The notes: generated by a model from the letters alone, not told the origin. A stretch of DNA of 56,787 bases from Anaeromyxobacter soli (GCF_022808855.1 NZ_JAKZLF010000033.1:1-56787); one strand, 5' to 3'. Positions 31,024-39,230 are shown, counted from the first letter of the stretch. A program made the numbers and translations.

Positions 31024-32406
31024 TCAGCGGCGCCGCTTCTGGCCGCTGCGCCCGACGCTCCACGACCCCACGAGGCGCGACTTCCCGCCGGAGCCGGAGC
31101 CCGCGTCGGTCGCGCTCGCGCCGCCTCCGTGCTGCGACCGGGAGGCGCCCGACCGCTGCGCGCGGCCGTCACCGCGCACGCGGGCGCGGGCGGGCTTCGC
31201 CTGCTGCGGGCGGTGGCGCGGCTGCGCGGGGCCCGGGTCCTTCTGGGCGGACGCAGCGCGGGCGAGCTCGACCTGGAAGATCTCCGCGTCGCGCGGCACC
31301 TCGGCGCGCGGGAGCACCGCGCGCGTGAGCCGCTCGATCGCGTGGAGGAGATCGCGCTCCTCCGGGGCGGAGAAGCTCGAGGCCCTGCCGCTCGCGGCCG
31401 CTCGCGCGGTGCGGCCGATGCGGTGCACGTAGTCCTCGGGCACGTGCGGCAGGTCGAAGTTCACGACGTGGCCGATCTCGGCCACGTCGATGCCGCGCGC
31501 GGCGATGTCGGTCGCGACGAGCACGCGGTAGGTCCCGTCCTTGAAGCCGTCGAGCGCCATCCGCCGCTGCGCCTGCGAGCGGTCGGCGTGGATGCGCGCG
31601 ACCTTGTGGCCGGCGCGCCCGATGTGCTTCCAGATCTTGTCGGCGCGCCGCTTCGTGCGGGTGAACACGAGCGTCGAGTCGCCGTCGCGCTCGAGCAGCG
31701 TGAGGAGGAGCGGGAGCTTCTCGTGCTGCCCCGCGAGGAACACCTGCTGCTCGGCGCGCGCCGCGGTGGTGCCGCTGCGCGCCACCTCGACGTGGACCGG
31801 ATCCTTGAGGTGCGCGCGCGCGAAGTCGGCCACCTCGCCCGCCGTGGTCGCGGAGAAGAGCAGCGTCTGGCGCTGCTTCGGGAGCCGCCGCAGGATCCGG
31901 TCGAGCTGGGGCTTGAAGCCCATGTCGAGCATCCGGTCGGCCTCGTCGAGGACGAGCACCTCGATCGCGTCGAGCTTGGCGTTGCCCTGCTCGAGATGGT
32001 CGACGAGCCGCCCGGGCGTCGCGATGACGATCTCGCGCCGCTCCCGGAACGCCTCGGCCTGGGCGCCCATGCCCACGCCGCCGATGATCACCGCGCCGCG
32101 CACGCGGCGGCCCCGGCCGAAGCGCTCGAGCTCCTCGCCGATCTGCACGGCGAGCTCGCGGGTGGGCGCGAGCACGAGCGCCCGCGTCCCGGCCGGCTTG
32201 CCGGCGAGCCGCTCGATGATGGGGAGGAGGAAGGCGGCGGTCTTGCCGGTGCCGGTGGCGGCCGTGCCGATGACGTCCCGGCCGGCGAGCGCCGGCGGGA
32301 TGGCCTCGGCCTGGATGGGGGTCGGGTGCTCGAACCCGGCGTGCGCGAGCGCGGTGAGCGCCTCGCGCGACAGCTTCAGATCAGCGAAGGACTTCGACGT
32401 CGACAG
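31024..32406 (-). CDS. DEAD-box ATP-dependent RNA helicase, apparent CTG start
   Basis: A 460-residue RNA helicase of the RhlE type. Motifs: Q-motif near FEHPTPIQAEAIP, I ATGTGKT, Ia APTRELA, Ib TPGR, II DEAD, III SAT, V RGID (ATDIAARGID) and VI HRIGRTARA. The C-terminal 100 residues are a basic Gln/Arg/Gly/Ser tail typical of RNA-binding extensions. It unwinds structured RNA in decay, ribosome assembly or cold shock. No ATG, GTG or TTG stands in frame near the homology start: CTG at 32406 follows GAGGAG at seven bases and fits best, while the next usable ATG (32679) lies upstream of the predicted promoter. This leaves a 5' leader of about 130 nt. Confidence 0.88.
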   Translation of the reverse strand: MSTSKSFADLKLSREALTALAHAGFEHPTPIQAEAIPPALAGRDVIGTAATGTGKTAAFLLPIIERLAGKPAGTRALVLAPTRELAVQIGEELERFGRGRRVRGAVIIGGVGMGAQAEAFRERREIVIATPGRLVDHLEQGNAKLDAIEVLVLDEADRMLDMGFKPQLDRILRRLPKQRQTLLFSATTAGEVADFARAHLKDPVHVEVARSGTTAARAEQQVFLAGQHEKLPLLLTLLERDGDSTLVFTRTKRRADKIWKHIGRAGHKVARIHADRSQAQRRMALDGFKDGTYRVLVATDIAARGIDVAEIGHVVNFDLPHVPEDYVHRIGRTARAAASGRASSFSAPEERDLLHAIERLTRAVLPRAEVPRDAEIFQVELARAASAQKDPGPAQPRHRPQQAKPARARVRGDGRAQRSGASRSQHGGGASATDAGSGSGGKSRLVGSWSVGRSGQKRRR

Positions 32407-32544
32407 AGGGTGCTCCTCGTGGGAGGCGCGCGGCGATTCGCGGCGCGCGTCTTGAAGTGAGGCCGGCTGAACGGGAGGACCGCGCGGGCCGGGATCTCCC
32501 GGCGGACAGGCTTCGGGCGCGGTACGAACGAAACGGCCGCGAAT

Positions 32545-32573
32545 GGTATACCCGGCCGCGGAAGCCGGGGCAA
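32545..32573 (-). promoter_or_regulatory. Sigma-70-like promoter of the DEAD-box helicase
   Basis: TTGCCC (32568-32573) and TATACC (32545-32550) on the minus strand are exactly 17 bases apart. Transcription from about 32538 would give a leader of roughly 130 nt before the CTG start, typical of autoregulated RNA helicase genes. Confidence 0.55.
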
Positions 32574-32677
32574 CGCGCGATCGCTCGGGGTGGGGGCGGG
32601 TGGGCGAGCGGCTGCCGGGATCGCCGCGGTCGCGCCCGGGGCGAGCGGGGCGCGCGAGAGCGCGATACCGGGGGGAC

Positions 32678-33361
32678 ATGGACGCACGAACGACGCTGAA
32701 GCGGGCCGGGCTCTTCGTGGCGCTGCCGGCCGCGGCCGTGGCGGGCTGGGCGGCGTTCGTCCGCCCCTGGCTCCGCCGCTGGGGCGCGACCGACGAGGAG
32801 ATCGCCCGCCCGATGCCGGGCGACGAGCTCGTCTCGAGGCCGCGCTACCGGTCCACGCGCGCCATCACCGTCCGCGCGCGGCCGGAGGAGATCTGGCCGT
32901 GGCTCGCGCAGATGGGCAACGGGCGCGGCGGCCTCTACAGCCTCGACCTGCTCGATCGCGCGCTCGGCGTCCTGGACGCGCCCAGCGAGGAGCGGGTGCA
33001 CCCGGAGTGGCAGGACCTGAAGCCCGGCGACGTCGTGCCCATCGGCGGCACGCCCGGGTGGCCCGTGCACGCCGTCGAGCGGGAGCGCTCGCTCGTCCTG
33101 CGCATCGAGCACGGCGAGGCGCTCGTCACGCAGGCGTGGGGGATCTACCCCGTCGACGCGGAGACCACCCGGCTCGTGCTGCGCGTCCGCGGCGCGGCGC
33201 CGCCGGGTCTCCGCAGCACCGCGCTCGTCGCGATGATCGAGCCGCAGGAGCTCATGATGGTCCGGGCGCAGCTCCTCGGGATCCGCCGGCGCGCCGAGGG
33301 GCTCGCCCGCGCCCGGCGCGCCGCGGCGCAGGCGGCGGCCGGCGGCGACCGCGGTCCGTGA
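32678..33361 (+). CDS. SRPBCC-family protein with N-terminal membrane anchor
   Basis: A 227-residue protein. A hydrophobic segment at about 11-28 (LFVALPAAAVAGWAAFV) is probably a membrane anchor. The rest is a START/SRPBCC-like lipid-binding fold: RYRSTRAITVRARPEEIWPWLAQMGNGRGG (read as AITVRARPEEIWPWLAQMG), YSLDLLDR, LKPGDVVPIGG and a long C-terminal helix (MIEPQELMMVRAQLLGIRRRAE). These proteins are often annotated as polyketide cyclase-like; the ligand is unknown. GGGGGG before the ATG is a weak ribosome binding site. Divergent from the helicase. Confidence 0.72.
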   Translation: MDARTTLKRAGLFVALPAAAVAGWAAFVRPWLRRWGATDEEIARPMPGDELVSRPRYRSTRAITVRARPEEIWPWLAQMGNGRGGLYSLDLLDRALGVLDAPSEERVHPEWQDLKPGDVVPIGGTPGWPVHAVERERSLVLRIEHGEALVTQAWGIYPVDAETTRLVLRVRGAAPPGLRSTALVAMIEPQELMMVRAQLLGIRRRAEGLARARRAAAQAAAGGDRGP

Positions 33362-33366
33362 CGGGG

Positions 33367-33846
33367 TCAGGCGTGCTCGAGGCGCGCCTTCCCGAACCGC
33401 GTGCGAGCCCACGCGTGCAGGGCGTGCGGGAACCCGGTCTCCGGGAGCACCATGAACGGACAGAGATCGGTCACGACCGAGATCCCGTGCGCGTCGCAGT
33501 AGCGGACCGCCTCCGCGCTCGCGGCGCCGACGCCCATCCCCCGGTGCATCCAGACGTAGCGCACGCCCGCGCGGGCGCAGTCGCGCACGACCTCCTCGGT
33601 CTGGGTGGGCGGGGTGAGGAGGAGCGCCGCGTTCACCGGCGGCTTCACGTCCTGGACGTGGGGGAAGCAGGCCTTTCCCTCGGCCACGTCGAGGGCGGGG
33701 TTCACCGGCACGACCTCGTAGCCCGCCTTCACGAGCGCGCGCAGCACCTGCCGGCTGAAGTCCTTCTCGTCGCGCGAGATCCCGACCACGGCGATGCGCT
33801 TCTGGGCCAGGAACTCGCGGGCGCGATCGAGCGCGATCCCCCGCAT
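33367..33846 (-). CDS. CoA-binding protein (YccU-like)
   Basis: A 159-residue Rossmann-fold CoA-binding domain, related to succinyl-CoA synthetase alpha N-domains. It shows RIAVVGISRDEKDFSRQV, LVKAGYEVVPVNP, ALLLTPPTQTEEVVRDCARAGVRYVWMHRG (read as LLLTPPTQTEEVV and VRYVWMHRG) and ISVVTDLCPFMVLP. Standalone proteins of this type bind CoA, but their role is unclear. The start is well supported by AGGAGG before the ATG. Confidence 0.85.
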   Translation of the reverse strand: MRGIALDRAREFLAQKRIAVVGISRDEKDFSRQVLRALVKAGYEVVPVNPALDVAEGKACFPHVQDVKPPVNAALLLTPPTQTEEVVRDCARAGVRYVWMHRGMGVGAASAEAVRYCDAHGISVVTDLCPFMVLPETGFPHALHAWARTRFGKARLEHA

Positions 33847-34014
33847 GGCATCCTCCTGTGACTCCGGCTACCGCCCCGGGTTGTGGGGTCCTCGGTAGAG
33901 TCTACGCGGCTCGTCGCTGCGTGAAGCGCGGCGCCGCGCCGCGCACCCGGCCGGCCAGCCGAGCCGGCCCCGGGCGCGAGGCCCATGCTGCGATCACGAC
34001 GGTCGGAGGACGGC

Positions 34015-34281
34015 ATGGCGGAACGAGCGGGGGGCAAGCGTGCGAGGAGGTCTCAGGGGCGTGCGCTCTTCCGGGCGAGGTCTTCATCCGCTCGCCTCGC
34101 GAAGACGACCTTCGCGATCGCGGTCGGCGCCGCCGCCCTCGGCGCGCTCGCGGTCGGGAGCGTCGCCGTCGGCGCGCTCGCGATCCGCAAGCTCGCCGTG
34201 AGCCACGCGCGGATCGGCCGGCTCGAGATCGACGAGCTGCACGTCCGCAGCGCGCGCGGGCTGCCGCCGCCGCCCGCGTGA
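34015..34281 (+). CDS. Small protein with AVGxLA repeats
   Basis: An 88-residue protein. After a basic N-terminus (ERAGGKRARRSQGRALF) comes a stretch of short repeats, AVGAAALGALAVGSVAVGALAI (read as ALGALAVGSVAVGALAI), then KLAVSHARIGRLEIDELHVRS. The period of five residues (A-[LV]-G-x-[LV]) resembles pentapeptide or similar beta-helix repeats, though part could also be a membrane helix. The ATG at 34015 has CGGAGG upstream. The function is unknown. Confidence 0.55.
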   Translation: MAERAGGKRARRSQGRALFRARSSSARLAKTTFAIAVGAAALGALAVGSVAVGALAIRKLAVSHARIGRLEIDELHVRSARGLPPPPA

Positions 34282-34389
34282 AGCTCCGTCCCGGAGCCCG
34301 GCCCGCGAGGCGTCCGCAGCTCCGCGCGGCGGGCGGCGGCGGGATGCGCCGTCGCCCGCTAGATTCTCGGAACGGAGGACGGAGACGAC

Positions 34390-34974
34390 ATGCTCACCCT
34401 GTGGCACGCGTGGGCCTGCCCCTACTGCCAGCGCACTCGCATCCAGCTCGACGAGATGGGGCTCGCGTGGGAGTCGCGCGAGATGGATCTCGCGAGGAAG
34501 CCTACCGAGGTGTTCGCGATGAACCCGCCGCTCGGCGGGGTGCCGATCCTGGTGGACGGCGACGCGGTGATCCCCGACTCGCTCGTCATCGCGCAGTACC
34601 TCGAGGAGCGCCACGGCGGCGAGGTCCCGCTCCTCCCGCGCGACGCGCTCGGCCGGGCGCGGACGCGGCTCCTCTTCGATCGAGTCGCTCCGCTCGCGGC
34701 GGCGATCGGGAAGCTCGCGAAGGGTGGACCGGAGGCGAGGCCCGAGGCCGAGCGGGCGGCCCGGGCCGCGCTGGAGCTCGTCGAGCGCGAGACGCCGCAG
34801 GATGGGTACCTGCTCGGCGCCTTCGGCCTCGCCGACATCGCGCTCGCGCCCTTTGCGCTGCGCCGCCCGGAGCTCTCCCCGGCGGCGCTCGGCCTCCCGC
34901 GCCTCGCGCGCTGGGCCGAGCGCGTCTCGTCCAGGCCGGCCGTCCGGCGCAACCTCGCGGCGCGCGCGCCCTGA
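34390..34974 (+). CDS. Glutathione S-transferase-like protein with CPYC motif
   Basis: A 194-residue protein. The N-terminal thioredoxin-like domain starts LTLWHAWACPYCQRTRIQL, a CPYC glutaredoxin-type active site as in omega/beta-class GSTs. It continues with GGVPILVDGDAVIPDSLVIAQYLEE (read as GVPILVDGDAVIPDSL, containing the cis-Pro and glutathione-binding Asp-Ser). The C-domain is shorter than usual but has FGLADIALAPFALR. It probably reduces or conjugates small electrophiles with glutathione. GGAGGACGGAG precedes the ATG, and a TAGATT -10-like box lies near 34361. Confidence 0.82.
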   Translation: MLTLWHAWACPYCQRTRIQLDEMGLAWESREMDLARKPTEVFAMNPPLGGVPILVDGDAVIPDSLVIAQYLEERHGGEVPLLPRDALGRARTRLLFDRVAPLAAAIGKLAKGGPEARPEAERAARAALELVERETPQDGYLLGAFGLADIALAPFALRRPELSPAALGLPRLARWAERVSSRPAVRRNLAARAP

Positions 34975-34978
34975 CCGC

Positions 34979-36592
34979 TCAGCTCCGCCGCCACCCGCGG
35001 CGCCGGTCGCGCAGCATCTCCCGCGCTGCGTTGTAGCCGCAGGCCCCCATGATCCCGCCGCCCGGGTGTGTGGCCGCGCCGCACAGATACAGGTTCGCGA
35101 TCGGCGTGCGGTAGTCGGCGAAGCCGGGCAAGGGCCGCATCGAGAAGAGCTGCGGGAGCGTCATCGCCCCCTGGAAGATGTTCCCGCCGGTGAGTCCGAA
35201 GCGGCGCTCGAGGTCGGGCGGCGCGAGCACCTCGCGCGCGAGGACCGACGCCGTGAACCCGGGCGCGTACTCCTCCAGCGCCGCGAAGCAGCGGTCCGCG
35301 AAGCGCTCGCGCTCCTCCTCCCAGCCCCCGCTCGCGAGCCGGTAGGGCGCGTACTGCACGAACATGGACATGAGGTGCTTGCCGGCGGGCGCCACGGTGT
35401 CGTCCACCGCGGAGGGGAGGGTGCACTCGAGCACCGGGGCGCGCGAGGGCAGCCCCGCGCGCGCGTCGTCGAAGGCGCGCTCGAGGTAGTCCATCGAAGG
35501 CGCGACGTGGATCGTGCCGCGGTGCTCCGGCCCCGGCTCGCCGCCGCCACCCCCCGGCCGCGCGCTGAAGCGGGGCAGCGCCGACAGCGCGACGTTGATC
35601 TTCACGGAGCCGCTCGCGTAGTCGATGCGCCGCGCCCGCTCCGCCACCGCGGGCGGGAGGTGCGCCTCGCCGACGAGGCCGAGGAGCGTGCGGGTCGCGT
35701 CCGCGTTCGAGGCGACGCGGCGGGCGAGGAGCTCCGTCCCGTCCCCGAGCGCGACCCCGCGGGCGGCGCCCTCCCGGACGAGGATCCGCTCGACGCGCGC
35801 GCCGGTGCGGATCTCGGCGCCGGACGCTCGCGCCGCGGCGGCGATGGCCTCGGACAGCGCGCCCATGCCGCCGCGCACGTAGCCCCAGACGCCCCGGGCG
35901 CCGTCCACCTCGCCCATCACGTGGTGGAAGAGGACGTAGGCGGTGCCCGGGGTGGAGGGCGAGGCCCAGGCGCCGATGATGGCGTCGGTCGCGAGCGTGG
36001 CCTTGAGCGCGTCGGACTCGAACCAGCGGTCGAGGACGTCGCGGGCCGCGCCGGCGAGGATCTCCATCGCCGCCGGGCCGTCCTCCCTGCCGAGGCGCAA
36101 CAGGCGCGCGCCCATGCGCGCGAGGCGCAAGAGCTCGCGCGGGCGGCGTGAGAACGGATCGGGCGGCGTCTCGAGGAGCGCCGGCTCGATGGCGCGGGCG
36201 ATCCGCTCGAGCTGCGCCTCGTAGGCAGGGAGCCGCGCCGCGTCGCGCGCCGAGAACCTCGCGACCTCTCGCTGGTTCCCGGCGAGGTCCGGCCCGAGGA
36301 GCAGCGAGCGGCCGTCGGGGAGCGGCGTGAACGAGGAGGGATCGCGGCGCAGCACCCGGTAGCCGTGGCGCGCGAGCTCGAGGTCGCGGACGATCTCCGG
36401 GCGGAAGAGGCTCACCACGTACGCGGCGGTGGAGACCTTGAACCCGGGCCACGTCTCCTCGGTGGTGCACGCGCCCCCGACGCGGTCGCGCGCCTCGAGC
36501 ACGAGGACGCGCTCGCCCGCGCGGGCGAGATAGGCCGCGAGGACGAGGCCGTTGTGGCCTCCGCCGACGACGATGACGTCCCAGCTGCGCAC
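34979..36592 (-). CDS. FAD-dependent oxidoreductase, PYROXD2/phytoene desaturase-like
   Basis: A 537-residue flavoprotein. N-terminal FAD motif DVIVVGGGHNGLVLAAYLARAG and EARDRVGGACTTEE; mid-region GYVRGGMGALSEAIAAAARASGAEIRTGARVERI (read as GGMGALSEAIAAAAR and GAEIRTGARVERI); C-terminal LYLCGAATHPGGGIMGACGYNAAREML (read as YLCGAATHPGGGIMG), which closes over the flavin. This architecture is that of PYROXD2-like proteins, related to carotenoid desaturases. No other carotenoid gene is near, so the substrate is unknown. The start is GTG without a strong ribosome binding site. Confidence 0.85.
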   Translation of the reverse strand: MRSWDVIVVGGGHNGLVLAAYLARAGERVLVLEARDRVGGACTTEETWPGFKVSTAAYVVSLFRPEIVRDLELARHGYRVLRRDPSSFTPLPDGRSLLLGPDLAGNQREVARFSARDAARLPAYEAQLERIARAIEPALLETPPDPFSRRPRELLRLARMGARLLRLGREDGPAAMEILAGAARDVLDRWFESDALKATLATDAIIGAWASPSTPGTAYVLFHHVMGEVDGARGVWGYVRGGMGALSEAIAAAARASGAEIRTGARVERILVREGAARGVALGDGTELLARRVASNADATRTLLGLVGEAHLPPAVAERARRIDYASGSVKINVALSALPRFSARPGGGGGEPGPEHRGTIHVAPSMDYLERAFDDARAGLPSRAPVLECTLPSAVDDTVAPAGKHLMSMFVQYAPYRLASGGWEEERERFADRCFAALEEYAPGFTASVLAREVLAPPDLERRFGLTGGNIFQGAMTLPQLFSMRPLPGFADYRTPIANLYLCGAATHPGGGIMGACGYNAAREMLRDRRRGWRRS

Positions 36593-36697
36593 CGGTACGC
36601 GCGGGCCGATGGCGCCGCGCCCGCGGGAGGCCCTAGCGGTGGGAGGGAGGCGCCGCGCGGCCTTCCCGGGCCGGGCGCGCAGCGCCTCGGATCGAGC

Positions 36698-37069
36698 TCA
36701 CGCCTGGTGGTGGATGCAGAGGATGTTGCCGTCCGGGTCCTTGAACCAGGCGCAGGTCTCCTTCCCGACCTCCGCGATGCCGTCCTTGGTCTTCAGGGCG
36801 GGGTACTCCTCGAAGCTCACGCCGCGCGCCCGCAGGTCCTTCACCTCGGCGGGCACGTCCGGCACCTCCCAGCTCATCGCGGTGTGGTCGGACTGCGGCG
36901 GGGTCTCGCGCGGATACAGCGCGAACTCACCGCCGTCCCCCTCGAACACGACGTCTCCGTTCTCCAGGGTGCGGGTCGCGTGCAGCCCGAGCTTCTCCTC
37001 GTAGAACCGGCGTGCCCGGGTGATGTCGGTGACCGGCAGCATGGCCGTGAAGTGACGATTCCCCAGCAT
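36698..37069 (-). CDS. VOC/glyoxalase-family protein
   Basis: A 123-residue single VOC module pair (beta-alpha-beta-beta-beta twice). It has FTAMLPVTDITRARRFYEEKLGL, SDHTAMSWEVPDVPAEVKDL and AWFKDPDGNILCIHHQ, typical of glyoxalase/bleomycin-resistance/dioxygenase superfamily members that bind a metal and act on small substrates. The ATG at 37069 follows CAGGAGG at a good distance. The substrate is unknown. Confidence 0.82.
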   Translation of the reverse strand: MLGNRHFTAMLPVTDITRARRFYEEKLGLHATRTLENGDVVFEGDGGEFALYPRETPPQSDHTAMSWEVPDVPAEVKDLRARGVSFEEYPALKTKDGIAEVGKETCAWFKDPDGNILCIHHQA

Positions 37070-37113
37070 GTGGCGCCTCCTGTTCCGCGGAACTGCCGGG
37101 AAGGACCGTAAGT

Positions 37114-37134
37114 GGCGCGGCAGCCTGCCGCGCC
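37114..37134. other. Perfect stem-loop in divergent intergenic region
   Basis: GGCGCGGCA and TGCCGCGCC form a 9-bp stem with loop GCC. It lies between divergent genes, so it is not an ordinary terminator; it may be a DNA operator or an RNA element near the 5' end of the glyoxalase-family transcript. Confidence 0.4.
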
Positions 37135-37229
37135 TGCCGGCTGGGATCCCGCGCGCGGGGGGCGGCGCCGACCGATCGGGCGCCGCTCCGTCCGCGCGCA
37201 GCCGGGTGGCGTCCGGCGCGCGCGGGACG

Positions 37230-37235
37230 TAGCAT
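37230..37235 (+). promoter_or_regulatory. -10 hexamer TAGCAT, leaderless start
   Basis: TAGCAT ends nine bases before the ATG at 37245, and no Shine-Dalgarno sequence is present. Confidence 0.45.
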
Positions 37236-37244
37236 GCGCGCCCC

Positions 37245-37727
37245 ATGGAGCTGGAGCACCGCACCGTGTCCCGCTACCGGCTGCGCCCGGAGGCGTCGCG
37301 CGCCACCGCGCGTCGCATGAACCGCCGCTTCCTCGCGACGCTCGTCGCGGTGGTCGCGCTCGTGCTCGCCGCGTACGGCGCCGGGCTGCGCGATCCCGGC
37401 CGCGGCTTCGACGCGCTCGTGGTCCCGTTCGCGCTCCTGCTCGTGCTCGCCGCCTTCTCGTACGTGCGCCGGATGCGCCGCTTCCGCGCGCGGTGGGCGT
37501 CGTTCGAGATTTCGCTCGAGGAGGAGGCCATCGGGCGCGCGGTGGTGGGCTTCCCGCCCGTGCGGATCCTGCGCGCGGAGGTGGCAGCGATCGAGGACGT
37601 CCCCGCCGGGCTCGCCGTGCGCGCGCGCGACGGCCGCGGCCTCGTCGTGCCGCGCGAGCTCGAAGGCTACGAGCGCGTGCGGGCGACGCTCGCCGGATGG
37701 GGGACGACCGCGGCGCGTGGGCGGTGA
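37245..37727 (+). CDS. Two-helix membrane protein with PH-like domain
   Basis: A 160-residue protein. Two membrane helices (about 30-49 and 58-75) follow an arginine-rich N-terminus. The C-terminal cytoplasmic part (about 85-150) has beta-strand pattern ASFEISLEEEAIGRAVVGFP, EVAAIEDVPAGLAVRARDG and GLVVPRELEGYERVRATL, as in bacterial PH-domain (YcxB/DUF304-like) membrane proteins. No function is known. The ATG has no ribosome binding site but a TAGCAT box nine bases upstream. Confidence 0.6.
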   Translation: MELEHRTVSRYRLRPEASRATARRMNRRFLATLVAVVALVLAAYGAGLRDPGRGFDALVVPFALLLVLAAFSYVRRMRRFRARWASFEISLEEEAIGRAVVGFPPVRILRAEVAAIEDVPAGLAVRARDGRGLVVPRELEGYERVRATLAGWGTTAARGR

Positions 37728-37794
37728 AGCCTCGCTCGCGCGTGCGCGCGCGAGCACTCGCCCGGGGGCGCCGCCCCGCGCAGCCGGGCGGCGG

Positions 37795-38226
37795 TCAGAG
37801 GTGCACGACCCGCACGCCCGGCTCCGCCGCGGCGAGCGCCTCCGCGAGCACCGAGCGGTGGCAGCGCGCGGGGTTCGCCTCCGCGCAGAGGAGCGCGGTC
37901 CGCGCTCCGGCCGCCGCGTCGAGCACCGCCCGCACGGCCTCGGGGCGCTCCGCGAGGTGCGCGCGGTAGCGCGCGAGGACGCCGGGGAGGTCGGCGGCCG
38001 CCTCCGCGTGGAACGGGTTCCCCGCCTCGGGCAGGTGGCGGTACTCGAACCCGGCGGCGACGAGGGCGCGCTCGAGCGGGCCCTTCGAGAAGCCGGGCTT
38101 CGGCGAGCGGGCGGAGCGCCTCACGTCGAGGACCCGCGTCACCTGCGCCTCGCGCAGCCGGGTGGCGAGGGCCCGCACCGAGCGTCCCTCGTACCCGATC
38201 GTGAAGACGAGCGCGGCGGGCGTCAC
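37795..38226 (-). CDS. DUF488 family protein
   Basis: A 143-residue DUF488 protein. It starts LVFTIGYEGRSVRALATRLREAQVTRVLDVRRSARSPKPGFSK (read as VFTIGYEGRS and VLDVRRSARSPKPGF) and has the C-terminal pattern ALLCAEANPARCHRSVLAEAL, with the conserved C-x(n)-CHR. These residues suggest a small-molecule or nucleic-acid enzyme, but no activity is established. The start is GTG overlapping the stop of the upstream gene (GTGA), so both are co-translated. A second paralogue is at 55856. Confidence 0.85.
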   Translation of the reverse strand: MTPAALVFTIGYEGRSVRALATRLREAQVTRVLDVRRSARSPKPGFSKGPLERALVAAGFEYRHLPEAGNPFHAEAAADLPGVLARYRAHLAERPEAVRAVLDAAAGARTALLCAEANPARCHRSVLAEALAAAEPGVRVVHL

Positions 38227-38609
38227 TGCTTGAGCTGCGGGCGGTGCTGGGCCTCCTCGTCGAAGCCGTGCGCGACCACCACGTGGTAGACGGCGTACGG
38301 CTCCTCGCCGGAGCCGCCCACCAGCTCGAACAGGAACTGCCCCTGATCCCCGTCGGGATCGGGCATCGCCTGGACGAACATCACCTCGCGCGACTCGATG
38401 AGGATCTCGCCGAGGAGCTGCTTGCCGCGGAGGACCTGGATGGTCGGCGTGCGGTCCTCGTCCTCCTCGAGGTGCCAGTGCAGGTCCTCGTGGTCGTAGA
38501 GGTAGGCGTCGGCCGTGCCCGCGCGGAGGATGCAGTTCGCGTGGCGCTTGAGCCAGCGCCAGAAGCGGTCGAAGGCGAGGGTGGTGCCGGTCTCGACGGT
38601 CACGGGCAT
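38223..38609 (-). CDS. Conserved hypothetical cytoplasmic protein coupled to DUF488
   Basis: A 128-residue protein without signal or membrane segments. It is rich in acidic and aromatic residues: FDRFWRWLKRHANCILRAG, AYLYDHEDLHWHLEEDED and GEILIESREVMFVQAMPDPDGDQG. It reads as an alpha/beta domain that I cannot assign to a named family. It overlaps the DUF488 gene by four bases. TATATT lies six bases before the ATG at 38609, without a Shine-Dalgarno sequence. Confidence 0.6.
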   Translation of the reverse strand: MPVTVETGTTLAFDRFWRWLKRHANCILRAGTADAYLYDHEDLHWHLEEDEDRTPTIQVLRGKQLLGEILIESREVMFVQAMPDPDGDQGQFLFELVGGSGEEPYAVYHVVVAHGFDEEAQHRPQLKQ

Positions 38610-38615
38610 GCGCGG

Positions 38616-38621
38616 AATATA
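38616..38621 (-). promoter_or_regulatory. -10 hexamer TATATT, leaderless start
   Basis: TATATT on the minus strand ends six bases before the ATG at 38609; there is no Shine-Dalgarno sequence. Confidence 0.5.
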
Positions 38622-38776
38622 CCGGGCGGAGGAGCGCCGCGGGGCGCACAGGGGCGAGCGTGTGGACGCCCGTCCGGGGCCAGCACGGGGTCCCCCCACG
38701 CGGGCGTGCCCCGCCTGCGCCCGCGGGCTCTATGCACGGGGAAGCGCCGGAGGCGCCGCCGGACGGGAGGTGCGCC

Positions 38777-39202
38777 ATGCTGTGTCAGGACGTCATGAAG
38801 AGCGAGGTCGAGACGTTCCGCGAGACGGACCCGGTGATCGACGTCGCCCGCCGCATGCGCGAGGTGAACATCGGCTTCGTGCCGATCTGCGATCGCGACG
38901 GTCACCCGGTGGGCGTGCTCACCGACCGCGATCTCGCCCTCCGCGTCTGCGGCGAGGACCGCCGCGCGAGCGAGACGCGGGCGGGTGCGGTGATGACGCG
39001 CGAGACCATCACCTGCCGCGACAGCGATCCCATCGAGGCCGCCGAGCAGCTCATGGCGCGCTACCGCAAGTCGCGGATGATGATCGTGGACGAGGAGGGC
39101 CGGCTGGTCGGCGTCATCAGCCTCTCCGACATCGTGGAGGAGGAGGACGATCGCCGCGCGGCCGAGACGATGCGGTCGGTCTCGGAGCGGGAGCTGCACT
39201 GA
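38777..39202 (+). CDS. CBS-domain pair protein
   Basis: A 141-residue protein made of two CBS motifs. The first covers about 5-60 (VMKSEVETFRETDPVIDVARRM, GFVPICDRDGHPVGVLTDRDLALR). The second covers about 70-130 (VMTRETITCRDSDPIEAAEQLM, RMMIVDEEGRLVGVISLSDIVEEE). Such Bateman modules sense adenine nucleotides or similar ligands and often act on unknown partners. GGGAGG lies before the ATG. It ends in two stem-loops. Confidence 0.88.
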   Translation: MLCQDVMKSEVETFRETDPVIDVARRMREVNIGFVPICDRDGHPVGVLTDRDLALRVCGEDRRASETRAGAVMTRETITCRDSDPIEAAEQLMARYRKSRMMIVDEEGRLVGVISLSDIVEEEDDRRAAETMRSVSERELH

Positions 39203-39207
39203 TCTGA

Positions 39208-39224
39208 CGGGGGCTGCGCCCCCG
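39208..39224 (+). terminator. Terminator stem-loop 1
   Basis: CGGGGGC-TGC-GCCCCCG is a perfect 7-bp stem with a 3-nt loop, five bases after the CBS gene stop. Confidence 0.6.
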
Positions 39225-39230
39225 CCCCGC

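Noticed and set aside
32407-32679. ATG start of the helicase at 32679
   Set aside because: It would add 91 residues of low-complexity sequence, lies upstream of the TTGCCC-17-TATACC promoter and overlaps the start of a divergent gene.
34979-36592. Carotenoid phytoene desaturase
   Set aside because: No phytoene synthase or other carotenoid gene is near, and the C-terminal motif fits PYROXD2-like proteins better than CrtI.
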